Shown one piece after another: positions 44,525 through 54,788 of a stretch of DNA of 64,000 nt. A model generated the notes under the pieces. The model was not told where the DNA came from and did not search any database. It saw only the letters and a program-made list of their open reading frames with translations. Numbering within the stretch: position 1 is the first letter of the stretch; the number at the start of each line of letters is the position of its first letter. The position numbers were made by a program, and so were the translations under genes. Origin of the DNA: CBDEGU01 sp965238045 (GTDB taxonomy: Bacteria > Acidobacteriota > Terriglobia > Bryobacterales > UBA6623). The stretch is from NCBI GenBank assembly GCA_965238045.1, contig CBDEGU010000011.1, positions 558,001 to 622,000 on the forward strand, given 5' to 3'.

Positions 44525-44886
44525 TGTTTTGTATATGGGCATTCTGGTGCTTGGCATTCGTATCCAGCTTACCGCAGGGGGATGGGCTTGGCGGGGGCTT
44601 GCCGGTGGATGTTGTTGTGAGATCGGCGCTTAGATTATTTGGGGTCTCGTGATCCGGGTATGGAGAGCCGACGCCTCGGCTTGGGGCAGCCCGCAGCCGA
44701 GCCGCGGATGGAAATCCGCGGCCGAGTTGGCGCGGAATGTCCCGTATGAGGCCTTCTTTTCCCGCGGCACGACAAGTCGCGTCACCGCCGGCCGTTGCGG
44801 CTGCTTCAAGTTCCTGACCGCGGATTTCCATCCGCGGCTCGGTTGCGGCATCTTGGGATAGGGGCTATGTCATCATTGAAAACGCT
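44525..44886. other. Intergenic tail with a double-hairpin element
   Basis: 362 bases continuing the G/T-rich tract, then the inverted repeat described separately, up to the stop of the Roco gene. No coding frame is supported. Confidence 0.45.
44693..44846. repeat. 154-bp element with 29-bp inverted ends, each a hairpin
   Basis: The arms at 44693-44721 and 44818-44846 are inverted repeats with one mismatch in 29. Each arm also contains its own perfect palindrome, CCGCGGAT-GGAA-ATCCGCGG. The layout resembles a REP-pair (BIME) or a small MITE. No target duplication is seen. Confidence 0.7.
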
Positions 44887-47800
44887 CTAGTTGGGGAGGA
44901 TGGGGAGGCCGGGATCGTAGTCTTTGTGGTGGGTGGGGCAGATCCAGAGGTAGTCGCCTTGGGGGGTTAGGAAGCGCCTCATTCCTCCCCAGCGATGGCG
45001 GGGGTCAAGGCTGTGGAGGAGCGAGAAGAGCTCTCGGAAGGCGGCGCCTTGCGCTTGCGTCAGGCCACCGCCTTTTTTCTCCATGTCAGCGGACATGGAG
45101 CGGGCTGGCGGTTTCAGGCCGGTGAGGAGCGTCTCCATCTCAGCGAGTTTCTTGGTCCCGTCGCCGAGGGCAGCCTGCGCGACGCCTGAGAGACCGGCGA
45201 CGGCGGCCACGACTTTGAGAGCCTTGGCGGTGAGAGACAGGTAGGGGCCGAGGTTTGTAAGCCACTCCTTTGTCTGCTTGATCTCGTAAACGCCGTCCGC
45301 GCAGGGGTGTTCGTTGTCGGGGTGCTCGCACCAGAGCGTCAGCTCGTATTTGTCTCGCAAGGCGCCGCCCGATAGGGGCACGAGCGTGAAGAGCCGCGGG
45401 CAGTCGCGGTTCTCGGCCGCCAGGGCTTTCATGACCGCGCGGAGCCCGCCGGCCGCCTCGGCGCTGTTGGTGGCTGCTTCTTTCGAGTGGACGAGGACCT
45501 CGTCGAGTTTCTCGCTGACATCAGCGTCACCCGCCGCGAATCCGGTAAGCAGCTCAAAGACGTTTTGGTCATTCCAGCAACCCACGCATGGCATCTTGTA
45601 GATCTGCTTTGATCGCGCCTTGGTGAGATCGCCCAAGCGAAAGCGTCTGTCACACGGGTCGCCATCGTCGGTCAGGCCTCGGCAGGGGACCTCCAGGCGA
45701 TAGGTCAGCCCCTCCCAGCGAAGGTGGATCAAGTGTTCAAGACCGTCAAGGAGCAGGCTGAAGAAGTGTCCCGGCGCATCACCCCGCACGCGAATCGAAA
45801 GCTCGGTGGGACTGGTTAGCTCGACGAGGGCTTGCTGGTCTTGATGAGAGAGGAATAGCCCCTTGCGCCACTGCATGCGGGGAAACTCGTTCGAAAAGCG
45901 GTGGCTCCGCACGATCGTCCATGGGACGAGACCGGGCGGTTCTTGATCCATCGCGCAGATGAGCGATAGTTCCCTCGAACCTTCGGGGACGGCCGTGTTT
46001 GCTGACCAGGGGAGTTTTTCAGGCTTCTCGAAGGGGACGAGTTGGCCGACGAGGCTCAGGTCGCGGTCGGGAAAGCGAACGGAGATGTCGAATTTCTCCA
46101 TCAATCGCAGGAAGAAGGGGTGGTACCTGGTGTCGTAGTTGTCCCATTCTTCTTGTCCATGCCTTTGCCAGATTCGGCTGAGGTCCGTGTGTCGCAGCTC
46201 GCCAGAACGCTCGCGGGTCGGGCCGTCCTCCAGCACGTAGGCGATCGCCCTGGTCAGCCATTCCGGCTTGATGACGACGGTGTCGCGCAAACCGTCGTCA
46301 TCGCCGTAGTAGACGATATGGCCCAAGTCGTGGAGGAGATCGAGAAGCACATCGATCTCTTTCGCGGCATCCTTCGCGATACCATTCTCGTGAGCGATAC
46401 GCTGGAAGCGGTCGCGGTGGATTTGTGGTTCCTTTTCGGCAAGCTGGAGCGCGGCATCGCGCGCGGCAAGCCAGTCGGGAGCGATCTGCTCGCCCATCTG
46501 CGGCAGCAAGGCGGCCTCTCGTGCGATCGCCTTGATCAGTTCCCCGACACCCGTTCCACTCTTGCTATCCACCGCAAAATTCCCGCAGAGCATGTCGCCA
46601 AAACGAGATTGCAAGTCGGGATAATCGAGTTCCCCGTGGCGGGGCTGGTCGGCGTGTGTGGCGACGATCATCACCCTGGCGTCGGGAACACGCAGCTTAA
46701 TGCGCTCGAGCCAACCCTTGATGTCGCCGGCCCCATGCCCTTCGCGCGGCCACCACACGAGTACGTAGAGGGAACGCCGGCTGAAGAAAAACTGGTGGGT
46801 GACGCGATAGACTTCCTGGCCGCCAAAATCCCAGGTGTTGAGCGTGATGCGGTCGCTGATTTCGGGGTCGGGATGCGGGATGCTGAGAGGTTTGAGGTTG
46901 ATGCCGTGAGTGGTTGGGCGGCGCTCGACGAAGTCGTGGCCGAGCATGGCCTCGACGAGCGAGGTCTTGCCGACGTTGCCCTCGCCGACCAGCAGCAGCT
47001 TCGCTTCGTATTGGCGCACGGCGCGTTGCAGTGTGCGGAGGTAGGTAAAGAGGCTCTCAAGGCCACCCTCGATGGCGCTGATGTAGGGCTGGGGGAGGGG
47101 GTTGCCGTATAGATGGAGGCCGTCGCCCAGGTCCCAGGACTTCGACCGCTTCCAAGCTCCGACGGTTTTGATCGAGGACAGCTCGGCCAACTCGGGAGGG
47201 AGGGCGTGGAGTTGGTTGTTGGTTAGGCCCAGCTTCGAGAGATTGCGCAGGCGGCCGATCTCGGGCGGCAGAGTGGTCAGCTGATTGCCGGAGAGGTCGA
47301 GCGACTGGAGGTTGAGCAGTTGGACGATCTCGGGCGGCAGAGTGCTCAGCTGATTGCTGGAGAGGTCGAGCGACTGGAGGTTGAGCAGTTGGACGATCTC
47401 GGGCGGCAGAGTGCTCAGCTGACTGCTGGAGAGGTCGAGCGACTGGAGGTTGAGCAGTTGGACGATCTCGGGCGGCAGAGTGGTCAGCTGATTGTCGGAG
47501 AGGTCGAGCGACTGGAGGTTGAGCAGTTGGCCGATCTCGGGCGGCAGAGTGGTCAGCTGATTGCCGTAGAGGGTGAGCGACTGCAGGTTGAGCAGTTGGC
47601 CGATCTCGGGCGGCAGAGTGGTCAGCTGATTGTCGGAGAGGATGAGCGACTGGAGGTTGAGCAGTTGGCCGATCTCGGGCGGCAGAGTGGTCAGCTGATT
47701 GTCGGAGAGGGTGAGCGACTGGAGGTTGAGCAGTTGGCCGATCTCGGGCGGCAGAGTGGTCAGCTGATTGCCGTAGAGGGTGAGCGACTGGAGTTTGAGC

Positions 47801-48027
47801 AGTTGGCCGATCTCGGGCGGCAGAGTGGTCAGCTGAATGTCGTAGAGGGTGAGCGACTGCAGGTTGAGCAGTTGGCCGATCTCGGGCGGCAGAGTGGTCA
47901 GCTGAGTGTCGGATAGGTCGAGTTCAGTTGCGCCCGTCCGAGCCGCTTTTTTGATGGCGGCTAAGGCAGATCGCTCCCCGGTCCCTCTCAACAGGTCGAG
48001 CGCTTTGCCAATGAGACGTTTTGCCAT
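44887..48027 (-). CDS. Bacterial Roco protein (LRR-Roc-COR GTPase)
   Basis: About 1046 residues from ATG at 48027 (a TTG at 48066 is less likely; GCGGA precedes the ATG). Ten near-identical 23-residue leucine-rich repeats (LTTLPPEIGQLLNLQSLxL) span about 35-270. The Roc GTPase follows with G1 GEGNVGKTS near 346, G3 DFGGQE near 399 and G4 THAD near 459. A COR domain comes next, about 540-760. The C-terminal 280 residues contain CRGLTDDGDPCDRR, CVGCWN and WICPTHH, suggesting a metal site, and a hydrophobic helix (LKVVAAVAGLSGVAQAAL). Roco proteins are dimeric GTP switches related to human LRRK2; bacterial roles are mostly unknown. It lies alone in an accessory zone. Confidence 0.9.
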   Translation of the reverse strand: MAKRLIGKALDLLRGTGERSALAAIKKAARTGATELDLSDTQLTTLPPEIGQLLNLQSLTLYDIQLTTLPPEIGQLLKLQSLTLYGNQLTTLPPEIGQLLNLQSLTLSDNQLTTLPPEIGQLLNLQSLILSDNQLTTLPPEIGQLLNLQSLTLYGNQLTTLPPEIGQLLNLQSLDLSDNQLTTLPPEIVQLLNLQSLDLSSSQLSTLPPEIVQLLNLQSLDLSSNQLSTLPPEIVQLLNLQSLDLSGNQLTTLPPEIGRLRNLSKLGLTNNQLHALPPELAELSSIKTVGAWKRSKSWDLGDGLHLYGNPLPQPYISAIEGGLESLFTYLRTLQRAVRQYEAKLLLVGEGNVGKTSLVEAMLGHDFVERRPTTHGINLKPLSIPHPDPEISDRITLNTWDFGGQEVYRVTHQFFFSRRSLYVLVWWPREGHGAGDIKGWLERIKLRVPDARVMIVATHADQPRHGELDYPDLQSRFGDMLCGNFAVDSKSGTGVGELIKAIAREAALLPQMGEQIAPDWLAARDAALQLAEKEPQIHRDRFQRIAHENGIAKDAAKEIDVLLDLLHDLGHIVYYGDDDGLRDTVVIKPEWLTRAIAYVLEDGPTRERSGELRHTDLSRIWQRHGQEEWDNYDTRYHPFFLRLMEKFDISVRFPDRDLSLVGQLVPFEKPEKLPWSANTAVPEGSRELSLICAMDQEPPGLVPWTIVRSHRFSNEFPRMQWRKGLFLSHQDQQALVELTSPTELSIRVRGDAPGHFFSLLLDGLEHLIHLRWEGLTYRLEVPCRGLTDDGDPCDRRFRLGDLTKARSKQIYKMPCVGCWNDQNVFELLTGFAAGDADVSEKLDEVLVHSKEAATNSAEAAGGLRAVMKALAAENRDCPRLFTLVPLSGGALRDKYELTLWCEHPDNEHPCADGVYEIKQTKEWLTNLGPYLSLTAKALKVVAAVAGLSGVAQAALGDGTKKLAEMETLLTGLKPPARSMSADMEKKGGGLTQAQGAAFRELFSLLHSLDPRHRWGGMRRFLTPQGDYLWICPTHHKDYDPGLPILPN
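47250..47925 (-). repeat. 69-bp minisatellite encoding the leucine-rich repeats
   Basis: Ten tandem 69-bp units with very high nucleotide identity, each encoding one 23-residue LRR. The third-position similarity shows recent expansion or homogenisation, so the repeat number probably varies between strains and may be misassembled. Confidence 0.85.
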
Positions 48028-48238
48028 ATGTTCCGCAGCCAGGATAGCAGGGGTTGCGTTTGGCAACTCCAGTGGGCCAAGGTTAGCAGCTTCATTTGGC
48101 CCAGCGCTTAGGTCATTGGGTCATTGATCCCATTGCCTCACTGTTGTGTTCTTGCGGGTCTGTTTTTGCGGGCTTTGGCCGCGGCTTAGAGCGTAGGGCG
48201 AAGCGCAGGGCAAAGTCCCGCAAAAACTTCGCCCGCTC

Positions 48239-48515
48239 TTACGGCCTCCTCTTGCGTTTCGCCATCGTGCGGAGAAACGTGCGGGGAAAGCGGTATGACT
48301 CTTCGCCCGTCACGATGATGTGCGCCCGGTCCGTGATGCTCTCCAACAACGCCTGGCATCGTCGCGCGTTCGGGATCACCTTGGTCCACTCCGAGAACGG
48401 CAGCTTCGTCGTGACGCTTCAGGCCGCCTTCTCCGCGCGACCGGCGATGACTTGGAACAGGAACTCGGCCCCTCATTCCGCCAACGGCAAATTCTTGGCC
48501 TCGCAAAGGTCGGCC
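48239..48515 (-). pseudogene. IS21-family IstB remnant with stop codons
   Basis: Minus-strand translation gives GAEFLFQVIAGRAEKAA, a stop, then SVTTKLPFSEWTKVIPNARR and ALLESITDRAHIIVTGEESY, which is the C-terminal part of IstB, the ATPase helper of IS21 transposition. Another stop lies just before GAEFLF. The N-terminal half and IstA are missing. An old, decayed relic. Confidence 0.7.
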
Positions 48516-48731
48516 CCAGAGATGGATGCGCCCCGAGGGGAGGCCGCGGCAGGTTGTGGAACGTCTGGGAGCGGGAAGACGGCTGGCCGCGCCAGGGATG
48601 AGGTCACATGCAGGATGTCAGCGAGGATGAAATCGCCTCCTGGCGGGGCGGGCATGCCGGCCCTCGCGGTCTCGCGGTTGGCCGGAGCGGGCGGGCGGGA
48701 CCACGGCGATCGCTGACCGGGCCGGAGGAAA

Positions 48732-48806
48732 TGGAGCGGGAGACGGGGATTGAACCCGCGACATGCAGCTTGGGAAGCTGCCGTTCTACCACTGAACTAC
48801 TCCCGC
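48732..48806 (-). tRNA. tRNA-Gly (anticodon CCC)
   Basis: 75 bases including an encoded CCA. The acceptor stem GCGGGAG/CTCCCGC is perfect. The D arm is GTTC/GAAC, the anticodon stem GCAGC/GCTGC encloses TTCCCAA, and the T arm is GCGGG-TTCAATC-CCCGT. Confidence 0.96.
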
Positions 48807-49000
48807 TCGGAGTTGAGGATCACCAGCTCGGCCCCAAGAACGGATATCGACGGAACCGATCTTGCGCTGGCCTCGCTCGGCAGGTCGTCGTTTCTAGCCG
48901 CCCACATGGAGCCGCGTACTTATCTTAAACCCACTGGGGGCGCGGATCAACTCAGGCGCTCCAGTCAGCGCACTCTGGGCAGCCGCCGCGGTCAGACGGT

Positions 49001-49372
49001 TCAGCCGCTCCAATAGCCGGTCCACCAGCCGAAGAGGAGGGCGGCGGTGGCGGCGACGATGGGGAAGGCCGCCAGGGTGAGGGCTAGGCGTTTCCAGAAT
49101 ACTGCTTGAAATGCGCCTAGGGCGCAACAGGCTTGGGCGAGCACGATGAGCCCGAACGTGGCGTATCCCCACTGGCCGCCCTCGATGCACCAGGGGCAGT
49201 GCGGCACACCGGCGGTGTGGATGTTGCAACTGGCCGCGGCGCCGGCCCACCAGGACTGGCAGCCGCAGCGATAGAAAAGGTCGCAGGCGTTGATGAACCA
49301 GAGAGCGGTGGCTGCCAGGCCGGCCGCCAGGGCGATCAACTTCTCGGTCCAGTTGCGGAGCGTCTTGTTCAA
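49001..49372 (-). CDS. Small Cys-rich membrane protein, unknown function
   Basis: 123 residues with four hydrophobic segments (about 12-28, 66-84, 88-105 and 106-120). A Cys-rich loop between the first two, CDLFYRCGCQ then ASCNIH and PHCPWC, has seven cysteines and one His. The CPWC pair recalls thiol-disulfide or vitamin K epoxide reductase-like membrane proteins, but the fold is not certain. The start is a TTG at 49372. It lies between tRNA-Gly and the oxidoreductase gene. Confidence 0.5.
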   Translation of the reverse strand: MNKTLRNWTEKLIALAAGLAATALWFINACDLFYRCGCQSWWAGAAASCNIHTAGVPHCPWCIEGGQWGYATFGLIVLAQACCALGAFQAVFWKRLALTLAAFPIVAATAALLFGWWTGYWSG

Positions 49373-49464
49373 CCTGAGGGCCCGTCTTTCCCGCGTTGGT
49401 CTCTCCTACAGCGCGTGGTCTCATCCACACCGCGGCTGCGTTTCCTACTTCACGGCTGTGTTTC

Positions 49465-50784
49465 CTACACCACGTTCGGGACGACGAAGGGCGAACGGTA
49501 GTCTCGTGTTAGGTGTTTGTTGGCGGCCTCGCTGTTGGTGAAGCGTTCGGTCTTGGCGTCGAACTCCAGGCGCTCGCGGGTGCGATAAGCGATGTTCGCC
49601 ATGTGGCAGAGGGCGGCGGAGAGATGGCCGACCTCAATGTCGGCGTGCAGGTCGGCAGGTTTGCGCGAGCGGACGGCGTCGAGGAAGTTGGCGAAGTGCG
49701 GGCCACTGGCCCAGCGGCCCTTTTCGGTGAATTCCATGGCCGGGCCGGGCTCGTGCTCTTCGCCGAGATAGGTGCGGAAGCCGTCGAGATCGACGGTCAT
49801 GTAACCCTCGCTGCCGAGGAAGATGTTGCCAATGGTGTTGGTGCCGTGCTGCATGCCGGCTTCGCCGCCGGTGTGGATGCCGCGAACTTCAAAGACGAGC
49901 TGGGCGTCGCCGTAGTCGAAGATGGCGGTTTGGGTGTTGGGGGTCTGCTGGTCGTCGTTGTAGACGAAGTGGCCGCCCGAGGAGTAGACCACCGGGGGCA
50001 GGGCGTCCTTGCCGAGGCCCCAGCGGGCGACATCCATTTCGTGAACGCCCTGGTTGCCGATGTCGCCGTTGCCGAAATCCCAGTACCAGTGCCAGTTGTA
50101 GTGGAAGCGGTTTTCCTTGAAGTCGATCTCTTGCGCCGGTCCGAGCCAAGTGTCATACTCGACGCCGCTGGGGATCGGGCTGGGGGGCAGGCTGCCGATC
50201 GACTTGCGGCGTTTGAAACACAGTCCCTTGGCCAGGTAGATGTCGCCGATGACGCCTTCGCGAAGCAGCTCGATGGCGCGGACCTTGTGCTCGACGCTGC
50301 GGCTTTGCATGCCGACCTGCACGATGCGCTTGTATTTGCGGGCGGCCTCGACCATCTTGCGGCCCTCGAAAATGTTGTGGCTGGCCGGTTTTTCGCAGTA
50401 GACGTCCTTGCCGGCCTGGCAAGCCCAGATGGTCGCCAGGGCGTGCCAGTGGTTGGGCGTGGCGATGGACACCGCATCGATCGACTTGTCGTCGTACATC
50501 TTGCGGAGGTCGGTGTATTCGGCGGGCTTGCGGCCCTGAAGCTTGAGCGTGCTCTGCGCCTGGCGCTCGAGCACGGATTGATCGATGTCGACGATGGCGG
50601 CGACTTCGGCGCCGGGATTCTTGACGAACTCGGCGATGTGAGTCCGGCCGCGGCCGCGCAGGCCGACGACGCCGATGCGAACACGGTCGTTGGCGCCTTT
50701 CACGCGCGAGTAGGAAGCGGCCGAGATGGCGGCTACGGCAGTGCCAGTTTTCTTGAAGAAACGCCGGCGATCGATCGATGTCAT
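49465..50784 (-). CDS. Gfo/Idh/MocA-family oxidoreductase, Tat-exported
   Basis: 439 residues from ATG at 50784, which places a twin-arginine signal at the very start (DRRRFFKKTGTAVAAISAA). The NAD-binding domain has RIGVVGLRGRGRTHI and ATPNHWHALATIWACQAGKDVYCEKPASH, where EKP is the family signature Lys. The C-terminal domain has WDFGNGDIGNQGVHEMDVARW, with the catalytic His region. Such exported members oxidise or reduce sugars with a tightly bound NAD(P); the substrate is unknown. It is intact, with no operon partner. Confidence 0.9.
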   Translation of the reverse strand: MTSIDRRRFFKKTGTAVAAISAASYSRVKGANDRVRIGVVGLRGRGRTHIAEFVKNPGAEVAAIVDIDQSVLERQAQSTLKLQGRKPAEYTDLRKMYDDKSIDAVSIATPNHWHALATIWACQAGKDVYCEKPASHNIFEGRKMVEAARKYKRIVQVGMQSRSVEHKVRAIELLREGVIGDIYLAKGLCFKRRKSIGSLPPSPIPSGVEYDTWLGPAQEIDFKENRFHYNWHWYWDFGNGDIGNQGVHEMDVARWGLGKDALPPVVYSSGGHFVYNDDQQTPNTQTAIFDYGDAQLVFEVRGIHTGGEAGMQHGTNTIGNIFLGSEGYMTVDLDGFRTYLGEEHEPGPAMEFTEKGRWASGPHFANFLDAVRSRKPADLHADIEVGHLSAALCHMANIAYRTRERLEFDAKTERFTNSEAANKHLTRDYRSPFVVPNVV

Positions 50785-51026
50785 GCGGGTTCTCCGTGCA
50801 CTATGGGCGTGAACCATGGGGCGTGAAATATGGGGGTGAAATATGGACGAATTGATCCAAGGTTAGCACGCCGGGTGGGTGGGGAAGAAGCAGCGCGGCG
50901 GGTCTGGCGAGGCGCGGGATGACGGGCCGGGGGCGGGCACTTTCCGCTTGCCCAGCGGCGGAGGCGGGTGTAAGGTCAAGTGAGTCAAGGAAGTTGAAAT
51001 AGAGGGATCGGAGGTTTCCGGTACTT

Positions 51027-52172
51027 ATGCCCACTTGGATGAAACGCGGGCTGATTGGATTGTTCTTGCTGCTGTTCGCGGCGGCCGGGGTTGTGCTGGC
51101 CCTGAGCGTCCAGCGGGCGGAAGGGTATTTCTCGCCGGTTTTCTCACCCGACGGCAAGCAGGTCTATTTCATCGCGCGCGAAACCCGGGGGCTGGTCCTG
51201 GGTTTCGGGTATGAGTTCTATTCGCCTCCGGCGCATGTGTTTCTCTGGGAAGACCGCTTCTCTCTGCGCAGGGTTCCCTCCGCGGGCGGGGCCGTGGAAA
51301 CGGTGAAGAGCTGGCCTGGTTCGCCGCTGGAAGGCGAGAAAATTCGTACCTACCGGGGGCGGATTTTTAGCGTGGCGCCGACCGAGCTTCGCTGGGCCGA
51401 GGGTGAGAGGCTCGAATACAAGATCAGCCTGCGGATTCCGACGCAGCCGAGCGCCGGCCATTTCTCGGTGAGCCGGCAATGGAATAACCAGAGCGGTGAG
51501 CTGATCGAGAAAGACGAGTGGGAAGAGAGGCAGGTGATGGCTCACGGGTCGGGGGAAGCCGCGCTGTCGGGGAGCTGGGAGTTGTTCGCGGTGAAGGGCG
51601 AAGAAGGGTATCCGTGCGCGGTGGTTGCCTACGAGCAGGCGACGGCGACGATTCGCGTGCTGGTGAAGACGCCTGTCTGCGACGAGCTCTACCCCGAGGG
51701 CATCTCGGAAGCCGATGTTGCCCCGCTGAGCAGGCGCGAGGATATCGAGCGGGTGCGGAACGTTCGCGACACCCATGACAGGCTGATGCGGGAGGCGCTG
51801 GCCGAGGGGCTGGCCGAATATGAGGCCTGGCTGCGCGTCAATCGCCAGATGCAGGATCTGGGGCTCTACCCCAAGCCGCCGCAATTGACTGCGCGGCTGC
51901 TTAGCACCGGTGAGTTAGAGGAGCTGCGGAACCAGGAGGCGCTCGACCCCGTGTTTGAGATCGTCGAGATGCAGTTCAAGGTCGGCATGCTACAGGACAT
52001 CATGCGGGCCATCGAAAGTCCCGGTGATGAGACGGAGAAGGCAGGGCGGTACATTGTCCACAACGACTACACCACCAGCCAGGAGTTGAACGCGTTCCTC
52101 AAGTCGGGGGGCAGGCGGTTCTTTGTCGCCTACCAGGGGGACGTTTACGAACTCAATATTTCGAAACCGTGA
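51027..52172 (+). CDS. Membrane-anchored hypothetical protein with a PD40-like start
   Basis: 381 residues. One N-terminal membrane helix (about 8-27) is followed by FSPVFSPDGKQVYFIARET, a single PD40-like blade, then SLRRVPSAGGAVETV. The rest has mixed beta strands and a charged helical stretch (residues 230-300). The C-terminus reads FFVAYQGDVYELNIS. I recognise no family. It is predicted to be a periplasmic-facing anchored protein. Confidence 0.6.
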   Translation: MPTWMKRGLIGLFLLLFAAAGVVLALSVQRAEGYFSPVFSPDGKQVYFIARETRGLVLGFGYEFYSPPAHVFLWEDRFSLRRVPSAGGAVETVKSWPGSPLEGEKIRTYRGRIFSVAPTELRWAEGERLEYKISLRIPTQPSAGHFSVSRQWNNQSGELIEKDEWEERQVMAHGSGEAALSGSWELFAVKGEEGYPCAVVAYEQATATIRVLVKTPVCDELYPEGISEADVAPLSRREDIERVRNVRDTHDRLMREALAEGLAEYEAWLRVNRQMQDLGLYPKPPQLTARLLSTGELEELRNQEALDPVFEIVEMQFKVGMLQDIMRAIESPGDETEKAGRYIVHNDYTTSQELNAFLKSGGRRFFVAYQGDVYELNISKP

Positions 52173-52223
52173 TCCCTCGAAGCTGGGATCTTTCGAAACC
52201 GTGACCAAACCGCCCGCGGGCTG

Positions 52224-53309
52224 TTAGCCGATGGCGGCGCAGACGGCGTCGCCCACGTCCTCGGTCGTGCCGGGCGAGCCCGCGGGTTTGAGGTCGGCGG
52301 TTACGGGGCCGTTTTCAAGCACCGTTTGGATGGCGGCCTCGATGGCGGCGGCTTCTTCTTTCAGAGAGAAGCTGTAGTTCAGCATGGCGGCGGCGGAGCC
52401 GATCGCGGCCAGCGGGTTGGCCTTGTTCTGGCCTGCGATATCGGGCGCCGAACCGTGAACCGGTTCATAAAGACCGCGCCAGACGCCGCTGGGAAGCTGG
52501 TCGCCGATGGAGGCCGAGGGCAGCATGCCGATCGAGCCGGCCAGCACGGCGCCTTCATCGCTCAGGATATCGCCGAAGAGATTTTCAGTGACGATGACAT
52601 CGAAGCGGGTGGGGGTCAAGATCAATTGCATGGCGCAGTTGTCCACCAGCACGTGGTCGAGTTCGACATCCGGGAAATCGGAGGCCATCTCGGTGATGAC
52701 TTGCCGCCAGAGCTGGGAGTTTTCAAGCACATTGGCCTTGTCGACCGAGGTCAGCTTCTTGCGGCGCTTGCGGGCGAGCTGGAAAGCCATGCGCCCGACG
52801 CGCTCGATTTCTGATTGCCGGTAGACCATCGAGTTGATCGCGACCTTCTCGCCGTCTTGCTCGCTAATGCCTCTCGGCGTGCCGAAGTAGAGCCCGGCGG
52901 TCAGCTCGCGGACGATCAGCATGTCGGTGCCCCGCACGATTTCGTTCTTCAGCGGCGAGGACGGAATCAGACTCTCAAAGGCGAGGATGGGCCGCAGATT
53001 GGCGAAGACATCGAGCGCTTTGCGGAGTCGGAGCAGGCCTATCTCCGGGCGCTCGGACGGCGCGCGGTTGTCGAACTCGGGGAGTCCGACCGCGCCGAGG
53101 AGAGTAGCATCGGCTTCGAGCGCCAGCTTCTTAGTTTCCTCGGGAAAGGGTCCGCCGGTTTTGTGCATGGCGACGCCGCCTAAGAGGCCTTCGGTCAGAT
53201 TCAAATCGTGATTCCACTTCGCCGCGACGTGTTGGAGGACGCGAACCGCTTCGCGGGTGACTTCCGGGCCGATGCCGTCACCGGGCAGAACGAGAATGTT
53301 GAGTTTCAT
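52224..53309 (-). CDS. leuB: 3-isopropylmalate dehydrogenase
   Basis: 361 residues. It decarboxylates and oxidises 3-isopropylmalate with NAD+, the third step specific to leucine biosynthesis. Landmarks: LPGDGIGPEV (8-17), LRLRKALDVFANLRP with the substrate Arg residues, RELTAGLYFG, the VDNCAMQLI region with metal Asp, NLFGDILSDEGAVLAGSIGMLPSAS, and EPVHGSAPDIAGQNKANP. Length is normal. It lies 119 bases after leuA on the same strand. Confidence 0.96.
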   Translation of the reverse strand: MKLNILVLPGDGIGPEVTREAVRVLQHVAAKWNHDLNLTEGLLGGVAMHKTGGPFPEETKKLALEADATLLGAVGLPEFDNRAPSERPEIGLLRLRKALDVFANLRPILAFESLIPSSPLKNEIVRGTDMLIVRELTAGLYFGTPRGISEQDGEKVAINSMVYRQSEIERVGRMAFQLARKRRKKLTSVDKANVLENSQLWRQVITEMASDFPDVELDHVLVDNCAMQLILTPTRFDVIVTENLFGDILSDEGAVLAGSIGMLPSASIGDQLPSGVWRGLYEPVHGSAPDIAGQNKANPLAAIGSAAAMLNYSFSLKEEAAAIEAAIQTVLENGPVTADLKPAGSPGTTEDVGDAVCAAIG

Positions 53310-53428
53310 GATGGATTCCTAGTTTGCCGGGCCGCCCCTCGATCGAGAGACCGGCCAGAAAGTTGTAAGTGGAAGCCGCGGGCCGGGGCTCGCGGCTGGG
53401 CCGCTTGGCGGCTTGCGAAGATCGGCGG

Positions 53429-54628
<1,200 letters not shown>

Positions 54629-54668
54629 GGTGTGCTCCAGTTCTTCTCAGTAAACCAGAGTTCTCAAT

Positions 54669-54693
54669 CATAATGCAAATTTATAATATTATG
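54669..54693. promoter_or_regulatory. Candidate LysR-type operator between leuA and its divergent regulator
   Basis: CATAAT and ATTATG form a perfect inverted pair around an AT-rich centre, within an unusually AT-rich intergenic region. It contains T-N11-A spacing and lies between the divergent leuA and LysR genes, the standard place for such an operator. Confidence 0.5.
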
Positions 54694-54788
54694 GAACGCT
54701 ATTTGAATACCTGATACGATAGGAGTTATTTATCTTGTCCGGAAAGATCGATTGTCACTGGGAGAGTTCTGATTCGAGACGATTCGCG

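Noticed and set aside
47320..47916. Repetitive plus-strand frame (DDLGRQSAQL repeats)
   Set aside because: It is the antisense of the 69-bp LRR units; the repetition comes from the LRR minisatellite.
47250..47925. Possible CRISPR array
   Set aside because: The 69-bp units have no spacers and encode in-frame LRRs. No cas genes are present in the window.
48186..48506. 106-codon minus-strand ORF
   Set aside because: Out of frame with the IstB remnant that explains this stretch.
49513..50826. 437-codon plus-strand frame opposite the Gfo/Idh/MocA gene
   Set aside because: Val/Ala/Asp-rich mirror of codon bias; the minus-strand protein has clear family motifs.
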